A stretch of 64,000 nucleotides of DNA from Luzula sylvatica (lineage: Eukaryota > Streptophyta > Magnoliopsida > Poales > Juncaceae). A program made the position numbers and the translations under genes. The stretch's first letter is position 1. Each line of letters starts with the position of its first letter. Positions 55,824 through 64,000 of the stretch are shown here, piece after piece. Under the pieces are notes generated by a model. That model had not been told where the DNA came from. It did no database searches and worked only from the letters and a program-made list of their open reading frames with translations. Where the stretch lies: the NCBI GenBank assembly GCA_946800325.1, contig OX326959.1, positions 6,344,501-6,408,500 on the forward strand, given 5' to 3'.

Positions 55824-57544
55824 GAAAGTTTGTTTTCCGGTTCAAAACAAGATTGTAACGCTTTGAGGAGTTCAAATAACATGTTTTTTGATCATTTGTA
55901 TCGTATCGTTTACTACATAACTTTTCACCAAATTTCACAAACACTATGAAAGTTTGTTTTTCGATTCAAAACAAGATTTTAACACTTTGAGGAGTTCAAA
56001 TAACGTGTTTTTATATCATTTGTATCGTATCTTTTACTACATAACTTTTCACCAAATTTCACAAACACTAAGAAAGTTTGTTTTTCGATTCAAAACAAGA
56101 TTTTAACGCTTTGAGGAGTTCAAATAACGTGTTTTTAGATCATTTGTATCGTATCGTTTACTACATAACTTTTCACCAAATTTCACAAACACTAAGAAAG
56201 TTTGTTTTTCGATTCAAAACAAGATTTTAACGCTTTGAGGAGTTCAAATAACGTGTTTTTAGATCATTTGTATCGTATCTTTTACTACATAACTTTTCAC
56301 CAAATTTCACAAACACCAAGAAAGTTTGTTTTTAGATTCAAAACAAGATTTTAACTCTTTGAGGAGTTCAAATAACGTGTTTTTAGATCATTTGTATCGT
56401 ATCGTTTACTACATAACTTTTCACCAAATTTCACAAACACTAAGAAAGTTTGTTTTTCGATTCAAAACAAGATTTTAACGCTTTGAGGAGTTCAAATAAC
56501 GTGTTTTTAGATCATTTGTATCGTATCTTTTAGTACATAACTTTTCACCAAATTTCACAAACACTAAGAAAGATTGTTTTCCGGTTCAAAACAAGATTTT
56601 AACGCTTTGAGGAGTTCAAATAACATGTTTTTAGATCATTTGTATCGTATCGTTTACTACATAACTTTTCACCAAATTTCACAAACACTATGAAAGTTTG
56701 TTTTTCGATTCAAAACAAGATTTTAACACTTTGAGGAGTTCAATTAACGTGTTTTTAGATCATTTGTATCGTATCTTTTACTACATAAATATTCACCGAA
56801 TTTCCCAAACACTAAGAAACTTTGTTTTTCGATTCAAAACAAGATTTTAACGCTTTGAGGAGTTCAAATAACGTGTTTTTAGATCATTTGTATCGTATGT
56901 TTTAGTACATAACTTTTCACCAAATTTCACAAACACTAAAGAAAGTTTGTTTTTAGATTCAAAACAAGATTTTAACGCTTTGAGGAGTTCAAATAACGTG
57001 TTTTTAGATAATTTGATTCGTATCTTTTAGTAAATAACTTTTCACCAAATTTCACAAACACAAAGAAAGTTTGTTTTTAGATTCAAAACAAGATTTTAAC
57101 GCTTTGAGGAGTTCAAATAACGTGTTTTTAGATCATTTGAATCGTATCTTTTAGTACATAAATCTTCACCAAATTTCACAAACACTAAGACAGTTTGTTT
57201 TTAGATTCAAAACAAGGTTTTAACGCTTTGAGGAGTTCAAATAACGTGTTTTTAGATCATTTGTATCGTATCTTTTACTACATAACTTTTCACCGAATTT
57301 CACAAACACTAAGAAATATTGTTTTTCGATTCAAAACAAGATTTAAACGCTTTGAGGAGTTCAAATAACGTGTTTTTAGATCATTTGTATCGTATCTTTT
57401 ACTACATAACTTTTCACCAAATTTCACAAACACTAAGAAAGTTTGTTTTTCAATTCAAAACAAGATTTTAACGCTTTGAGGAGTTCAAATAACGTGTTTT
57501 TAGATTATTTGTATCGAATCTTTTACTACATAACTTTTCACCAA
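55824..57544. repeat. Satellite stretch with ordinary subtype order
   Basis: About 14 monomers run between two duplications. CCGG markers are near 55,837 and 56,580, with the usual CTATG, TATATC or CAATTAACG neighbours, then CTAAAG, CACAAAG, GACAG and AAATATTG types. Private changes include GATTGTAACG near 55,852, AGATTGTTTTCC near 56,572, ATAAATATTCACC near 56,787 and GATAATTTGATTCG near 57,006. Nothing except satellite was seen. Confidence 0.85.
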
Positions 57545-59990
57545 ATTTCACAAACACTAAGAAAGTTTGTTTTTAGATTCAAAACAAGATTTTAACGCTT
57601 TGAGGAGTTCACATAACTTGTTTTTAGATCATTTGTATCGTATCTCTTACTACATAAATTTTCACCAAATTTCACAAACACTAAGATAGTTTGTTTTTCG
57701 ACTCAAAACAAGATTTTAACGCTTTGAGGTGTTAAAATAACGTGTTTTTAGATCATTTGTATCGTATGTTTTAGTACATAACTTTTCACCAAATTTCACA
57801 AACACTAAGAAAGTTTGTTTTTAGATTCAAAACAAGAATTTAACGCTTTGAGGAGTTCAAATAACGTGTTTTTAGATCATTTGTATCGTATCGTTTACTA
57901 CATAACTTTTCACCAAATTTCACAAACACTAAGAAAGTTTGTTTTTCGATTCAAAACAAGATTTTAACGCTTTGAGGAGTTCAAATAACGTGTTTTTAGA
58001 TCATTTGTATCGTATCTTTTAGTACATAACTTTTCACCAAATTTCACAAACACTAAGAAAGTTTGTTTTCCGGTTCAAAACATGATTTTAACGCTTTGAG
58101 GAGTTCAAATAACATGTTTTTAGATCATTTGTATCGTATCATTTACTACATAACTTTTCACCAAATTTCACAAACACTATGAAAGTTTGTTTTTCGATTC
58201 AAAACAAGATTTTAACACTTTGAGGAGTTCAAATAACGTGTTTTTATATCATTTGTATCGTATCTTTTACTACATAACTTTTCACCAAATTTCACAAACA
58301 CTAAGAAAGTTTGTTTTTCGATTCAAAACAAGATTTTAACGCTTTGAGGAGTTCAAATAACGTGTTTTTAGATCATTTGTATCGTATCTTTTACTACATA
58401 ACTTTTCACCAAATTTCACAAACACTAAGAAAGTTTGTTTTTAGATTCAAAACAAGATTTTAACGCTTTGAGGAGTTCAAATAACGTGTTTTTAGATCAT
58501 TTGTATCGTATCGTTTACTACATAACTTTTCACCAAATTTCACAAACACTAAGAAAGTTTGTTTTTCGATTCAAAACATTATTTTAACGCTTTGAGGAGT
58601 TCAAATAACGTGTTTTTAGATCATTTGTATCGTATCTTTTAGTACATAACTTTTCACCAAATTTCACAAACACTAAGGAAGTTTGTTTTCCGGTTCAAAA
58701 CAAGATTTTAACGCTTTGAGGAGTTCAAATAACATGTTTTTAGATCATTTGTATCGTATCGTTTACTACATAACTTTTCACCAAATTTCACAAACACTAT
58801 GAAAGTTTGTTTTTCGATTCAAAACAAGATTTTAACACTTTGAGGAGTTCAAATAACGTGTTTTTATATCATTTGTATCGTATCTTTTACTACATAACTT
58901 TTCACCAAATTTCACAAACACTAAGAAAGTTTGTTTTTCGATTCAAAACAAGATTTTAACGCTTTGAGGAGTTCAAATAACGTGTTTTTAGATCATTTGT
59001 ATCGTATCGTTTACTACATAACTTTTCACCAAATTTCACAAACACTAAGAAAGTTTGTTTTTAGATTCAAAACAAGATTTTAACGCTTTGAGGAGTTCAC
59101 ATAACTTGTTTTTAGATCATTTGTATCGTATCTCTTACTACATAAATTTTCACCAAATTTCACAAACACTAAGATAGTTTGTTTTTCGACTCAAAACAAG
59201 ATTTTAACGATTTGAGGTGTTAAAATAACGTGTTTTTAGATCATTTGTATCGTATGTTTTAGTACATAACTTTTCACCAAATTTCACAAACACTAAGAAA
59301 GTTTGTTTTTAGATTCAAAACAAGAATTTAACGCTTTGAGGAGTTCAAATAACGTGTTTTTAGATCATTTGTATCGTATCGTTTACTACATAACTTTTCA
59401 CCAAATTTCACAAACGCTAAGAAAGTTTGTTTTTCGATTCAAAACAAGATTTTAACGCTTTGAGGAGTTCAAATAACGTGTTTTTAGATCATTTGTATCG
59501 TATCTTTTAGTACATAACTTTTCACCAAATTTCACAAACACTAAGAAAGTTTGTTTTCCGGTTCAAAACAAGATTTTAACGCTTTGAGGAGTTCAAATAA
59601 CATGTTTTTAGATCATTTGTATCGTATCGTTTACTACATAACTTTTCACCAAATTTCACAAACACTATGAAAGTTTGTTTTTCGATTCAAAACAAGATTT
59701 TAACACTTTGAGGAGTTCAAATAACGTGTTTTTATATCATTTGTATCGTATCTTTTACTACATAACTTTTCACCAAATTTCACAAACACTAAGAAAGTTT
59801 GTTTTTCGATTCAAAACAAGATTTTAACGCTTTGAGGAGTTCAAATAACGTGTTTTTAGATCATTTGTATCGTATCTTTTACTACATAACTTTTCACCAA
59901 ATTTCACAAACACTAAGAAAGTTTGTTTTTAGATTCAAAACAAGATTTTAACGCTTTGAGGAGTTCAAATAACGTGTTTTTAGATCATTT
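57545..59990. repeat. 12-monomer tandem duplication (1,488-bp offset)
   Basis: Copies lie about 57,545-59,032 and 59,033-59,990, the second incomplete. CACATAACTTG at 57,609 recurs at 59,097, the rare GTTAAAATAAC at 57,731 recurs at 59,219, and AAGAATTTAACG (GAATT at 57,836) recurs with GAATT at 59,324; all are 1,488 bp apart (12 x 124). The match ends near 59,998, where TCTTTTAC replaces TCGTTTAC. One monomer in the first copy has the private ACATTATTTTAACG near 58,577. Confidence 0.88.
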
Positions 59991-60852
59991 GTATCGTATC
60001 TTTTACTACATAACTTTTCACCAAATTTCACAAACACTAAGAAAGTTTGTTTTTAGATTCAAAACAAGATTTTAACGCTTTGAGGAGTTCAAATAACGTG
60101 TTTTTAGATCATTTGTATCGTATCGTTTACTACATAACTTTTCACCAAATTTCACAAACACTAAGAAAGTTTGTTTTTCGATTCAAAACAAGATTTTAAC
60201 GCTTTGAGGAGTTCAAATAACGTGTTTTTAGATCATTTGTATCGTATCTTTTAGTACATAACTTTTCACCAAATTTCACAAACACTAAGAAAGTTTGTTT
60301 TTAGATTCAAAACAAGAATTTAACGCTTTGAGGAGTTCAAATAACGTGTTTTTAGATCATTTGTATCGTATCGTTTACTACATAACTTTTCACCAAATTT
60401 CACAAACACTAAGAAAGTTTGTTTTTCGATTCAAAACAAGATTTTAACGCTTTGAGGAGTTCAAATAACGTGTTTTTAGATCATTTGTATCGTATCTTTT
60501 AGTACATAACTTTTCACCAAATTTCACAAACACTAAGGAAGTTTGTTTTCCGGTTCAAAACAAGATTTTAACGCTTTGAGGAGTTCAAATAACATGTTTT
60601 TAGATCATTTGTATCGTATCGTTTACTACATAACTTTTCACCAAATTTCACAAACACTATGAAAGTTTGTTTTTCGATTCAAAACAAGATTTTAACGCTT
60701 TGAGGAGTTCAAATAACATGTTTTTAGATCATTTGTATCGTATCGTTTACTACATAACTTTTCACCAAATTTCACAAACACTAAGAAAGTTTGTTTTTCG
60801 ATTCAAAACAAGATTTTAACGCTTTGAGGAGTTCAAATAACGTGTTTTTAGA
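59260..60852. repeat. 8-monomer duplication (992-bp offset) and junction zone
   Basis: AAGAATTTAACG with GAATT at 59,324 recurs at 60,316, and the CCGG marker at 59,557 recurs at 60,549; both are 992 bp apart (8 x 124). After the second CCGG the order is unusual: a CTATGAAAG monomer near 60,659 carries CGCTTTG and AACATG instead of CACTTTG and TATATC. This short scrambled zone directly precedes the second copy of the 70-monomer duplication, so it is probably where that copy was joined. Confidence 0.8.
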
Positions 60853-63800
60853 TCATTTGTATCGTATGTTTTAGTACATAACTTTTCACCAAATTTCACA
60901 AACACTAAAGAAAGTTTGTTTTTAGATTCAAAACAAGATTTTAACGCTTTGAGGAGTTCAAATAACGTGTTTTTAGATCATTTGTATCGTATCTTTTAGT
61001 ACATAAATTTTCACCAAATTTCACAAACACTAAGACAGTTTGTTTTTAGATTCAAAACAAGGTTTTAACGCTTTGAGGAGTCCAAATAACGTGTTTTTAG
61101 ATCATTTGTATCGTATCTTTTACTACATAACTTTTCACCGAATTTCACAAACACTAAGAAATAATGTTTTTCGATTCAAAACAAGATTTAAACGCTTTGA
61201 GGAGTTCAAATAACGTGTTTTTAGATCATTTGTATCGTATCTTTTACTACATAACTTTTCACCAAATTTCACAAACACTAAGAAAGTTTGTTTTTCAATT
61301 CAAAACAAGATTTTAACGCTTTGAGGAGTTCAAATAACGTGTTTTTAGATTATTTGTATCGTATCTTTTACTACATAACTTTTCACCAAATTTCACAAAC
61401 ACTAAGAAAGTTTGTTTTTAGATTCAAAACAAGATTTTAACGCTTTGAGGAGTTCACATAACTTGTTTTTAGATCATTTGTCTCGTATCTCTTACTACAT
61501 AAATTTTCACCAAATTTCACAAACACTAAGATAGTTTGTTTTTCGACTCAAAACAAGATTTTAACGCTTTGAGGTGTTCAAATAACGTGTTTTTAGATCA
61601 TTTGTATCGTATGTTTTAGTACATAACTTTTCACCAAATTTCACAAACACTAAGAAAGTTTGTTTTTAGATTCAAAACAAGATTTTAACGCTTTGAGGAG
61701 TTCAAATAACGTGTTTTTAGATCATTTGTATCGTATCGTTTACTACATAACTTTTCACCAAATTTCACAAACACTAAGAAAGTTTGTTTTTCGATTCAAA
61801 ACAAGATTTTAACGCTTTGAGGAGTTCAAATAACGTGTTTTTAGATCATTTGTATCGTATCTTTTAGTACATAACTTTTCACCAAATTTCACAAACACTA
61901 AGAAAGTTTGTTTTCCGGTTCAAAACAAGATTTTAACGCTTTGAGGAGTTCAAATAACCTGTTTTTAGATCATTTGTATCGTATCGTTTACTACATAACT
62001 TTTCACCAAATTTCACAAACACTATGAAAGTTTGTTTTTCGATTCAAAACAAGATTTTAACACTTTGAGGAGTTCAAATAACGTGTTTTTATATCATTTG
62101 TATCGTATCTTTTACTACATAACTTTTCACCAAATTTCACAAACACTAAGAAAGTTTGTTTTTCGATTCAAAACAAGATTTTAACGCTTTGAGGAGTTCA
62201 AATAACGTGTTTTTAGATCATTTGTATCGTATCGTTTACTACATAATTTTTCACCAAATTTCACAAACACTAAGAAAGTTTGTTTTTCGATTCAAAACAA
62301 GATTTAAACGCTTTGAGGAGTTCAAATAACGTGTTTTTAGATCATTTGTATCGTACCTTTTACTACATAACTTTTCACCCAATTTCACAAACACTAAGAA
62401 AGTTTGTTTTTCGATTCAAAACAAGATTTTAACGCTTTGAGGAGTTCAAATAACGTGTTTTTAGATCATTTGTATCGTATCTTTTAGTACATAACTTTTC
62501 ACCAAATTTCACAAACACTAAAGAAAGTTTGTTTTTAGATTCAAAACAAGATTTTAACGCTTTGAGGAGTTCAAATAACGTGTTTTTAGATCATTTGTAT
62601 CGTATCTTTTAGTAAATAACTTTTCACCAAATTTCACAAACACAAAGAAAGTTTGTTTTTAGATTCAAAACAAGATTTTAACGCTTTGAGGAGTTCAAAT
62701 AACGTGTTTTTAGATCATTTGAATCGTATCTTTTAGTACATAACTTTTCACCAAATTTCACAAACACTAAGACAGTTTGTTTTTAGATTCAAAACAAGGT
62801 TTTAACGCTTTGAGGAGTTCAAATAACGTGTTTTTAGATCATTTGTATCGTATCTTTTACTACATAACTTTTCACCGAATTTCACAAACACTAAGAAATA
62901 TTGTTTTTCGATTCAAAACAAGATTTAAACGCTTTGAGGAGTTCAAATAACGTGTTTTTAGATCATTTGTATCGTATCTTTTACTACATAACTTTTCACC
63001 AAATTTCACAAACACTAAGAAAGTTTGTTTTTCAATTCAAAACAAGATTTTAACGCTTTGAGGAGTTCAAATAACGTGTTTTTAGATCATTTGTATCGTA
63101 TCGTTTACTACATAACTTTTCACCAAATTTCACAAACACTAAGAAAGTTTGTTTTTCGATTCAAAACAAGATTTTAACGCTTTGAGGAGTTCAAATAACG
63201 TGTTTTTAGATCATTTGTATCGTATCTTTTACTACATAACTTTTCACCAAATTTCACAAACACTAAGAAAGTTTGTTTTTAGATTCAAAACAAGATTTTA
63301 ACGCTTTGAGGAGTTCAAATAACGTGTTTTTAGATCATTTGTATCGTATCTTTTACTACATAACTTTTCACCAAATTTCACAAACACTAAGAAAGTTAGT
63401 TTTTCAATTCAAAACAAGATTTTAACGCTTTGAGGAGTTCAAATAACGTGTTTTTAGATTATTTGTATCGTATCTTTTACTACATAACTTTTCACCAAAT
63501 TTCACAAACACTAAGAAAGTTTGTTTTTAGATTCAAAACAAGATTTTAACGCTTTGAGGAGTTCACATAACTTGTTTTTAGATCATTTGTATCGTATCTC
63601 TTACTACATAAATTTTCACCAAATTTCACAAACACTAAGATAGTTTGTTTTTCGACTCAAAACAAGATTTTAACGCTTTGAGGTGTTCAAATAACGTGTT
63701 TTTTGATCATTTGTATCGTATGTTTTAGTACATAACTTTTCACCAAATTTCACAAACACTAAGAAAGTTTGTTTTTAGATTCAAAACAAGATTTTAACGC

Positions 63801-64000
63801 TTTGAGGAGTTCAAATAACGTGTTTTTAGATCATTTGTATCGTATCTTTTACTACATAACTTTTCACCGAATTTCACAAACACTAAGAAAGTTTGTTTTT
63901 CAATTCAAAACAAGATTTTAACGCTTTGAGGAGATCAAATAACGTGTTTTTAGATCATTTGTATCGTATCTTTTACTACATAACTTTTCACCAAATTTCA
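60853..64000. repeat. Long-range 70-monomer duplication, copy 2 (runs off window)
   Basis: This is the second copy of about 52,171-55,317 at offset 8,683. It shares the rare GAGTCCAAAT (GAG at 61,078), AAATAATG near 61,170, TTGTCTCG near 61,480, AACCTG near 61,957, TAATTTTTCACC near 62,245 and GAGATCAAAT near 63,932. Identity continues to the last base, so the true copy is longer than the 3.15 kb visible. Its left start is between about 60,790 and 60,866. Confidence 0.92.

Larger units (their letters stand above)
1..64000. repeat. 124-bp satellite DNA array, fills the window
   Basis: About 516 head-to-tail monomers follow each other with no foreign sequence between them. Successive TAACTTTTCACC starts fall at 1, 125, 249 and 373, and the 124-bp step continues to the end, altered only by a few 1-bp indels and one 26-bp deletion. 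All copies have the same orientation; no inverted monomer was seen. The monomer is about 28% G+C. Such long homogeneous arrays are typical of eukaryotic centromeric, pericentromeric or subtelomeric heterochromatin, and are not known from bacterial chromosomes at this scale. No long open frame crosses it: stop codons are frequent, and 124 is 3n+1, so each monomer shifts frame. The family was not recognised by sequence. Centromeric function is inference; no mark of chromatin state can be read from DNA alone. Confidence 0.98.

Noticed and set aside
1..64000. CRISPR array
   Set aside because: The repeat is regular, but there are no unique spacers: all 124 bp recur. No cas genes are present.
1..64000. 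Interspersed transposon or inverted monomers
   Set aside because: Reading through all monomers, I met no sequence foreign to the repeat and no reverse-oriented copy; apparent odd stretches resolved into known subtypes with substitutions.
1..64000. Arabidopsis-type ~180-bp centromere satellite, telomere repeat or ribosomal spacer
   Set aside because: Monomer length and sequence do not fit the 178-180-bp plant centromere family as I know it. There is no TTTAGGG or TTAGGG run and no rRNA gene or promoter.

Overview
The whole 64-kb window is one unbroken tandem satellite-DNA array. No gene, RNA gene, transposon, origin or non-satellite spacer was found. The unit is a 124-bp AT-rich monomer (about 28% G+C; consensus 41 A, 48 T, 20 C, 15 G) repeated roughly 516 times, always head to tail and in the same orientation. 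Both window ends fall inside the array, so its true limits are not visible. This is nuclear eukaryotic DNA, most probably centromeric or other constitutive heterochromatin. The species cannot be named from the sequence alone. A 124-bp satellite is, as far as I recall, reported in holocentric woodrushes (Luzula, Juncaceae), but I could not compare sequences, so this is only a lead.

Monomers are nearly identical but carry recurrent diagnostic variants. Numbering them from the first base of the window (position 1 = T of TAACTTTTCACC), the most variable places are 13, 28-36, 44-48, 66-69, 76, 82, 88, 96-100, 106, 113-116, 120 and 123. Subtypes recur in fixed order and so give a higher-order repeat (HOR) structure. 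I tracked it with two rare markers: the CACATAACTTG subtype (31 copies by eye) and the TTTTCCGGTTC subtype (about 42 copies by eye). Every marker-to-marker distance I calculated fits a whole number of 124-bp units, plus or minus a few single-base indels and one 26-bp deletion.

Layout: (1) 1-12,370, a 40-monomer HOR of 4,962 bp in 2.5 copies, the first shortened to 4,936 bp by a deletion. (2) About 12,200-13,190, a 4-monomer tandem duplication. (3) About 13,190-15,880, a transition block. (4) About 15,880-30,977, a 50-monomer HOR with 6,201-bp offset, itself built of related 20- and 30-monomer sub-blocks. (5) About 30,494-35,207, a 19-monomer tandem duplication (2,357 bp). (6) 35,208-36,940, a rearranged stretch with a 3-monomer duplication. 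(7) About 36,940-42,600, a 21-monomer repeat (2,605 bp) in 2.2 copies. (8) 42,600-52,170, a mosaic with a 34-monomer (4,218-bp) homology and a single-monomer duplication. (9) About 52,170-64,000, a 70-monomer (8,683-bp) long-range duplication whose second copy runs out of the window, enclosing 4-, 12- and 8-monomer duplications.

The biology here lies in array structure rather than coding content: repeated rounds of in-register unequal exchange or amplification at several scales, CpG-focused variation, A/T-tract phasing and a short dyad in each monomer. A centromeric role is plausible but is inference. Boundaries marked 'about' are accurate to roughly one monomer.
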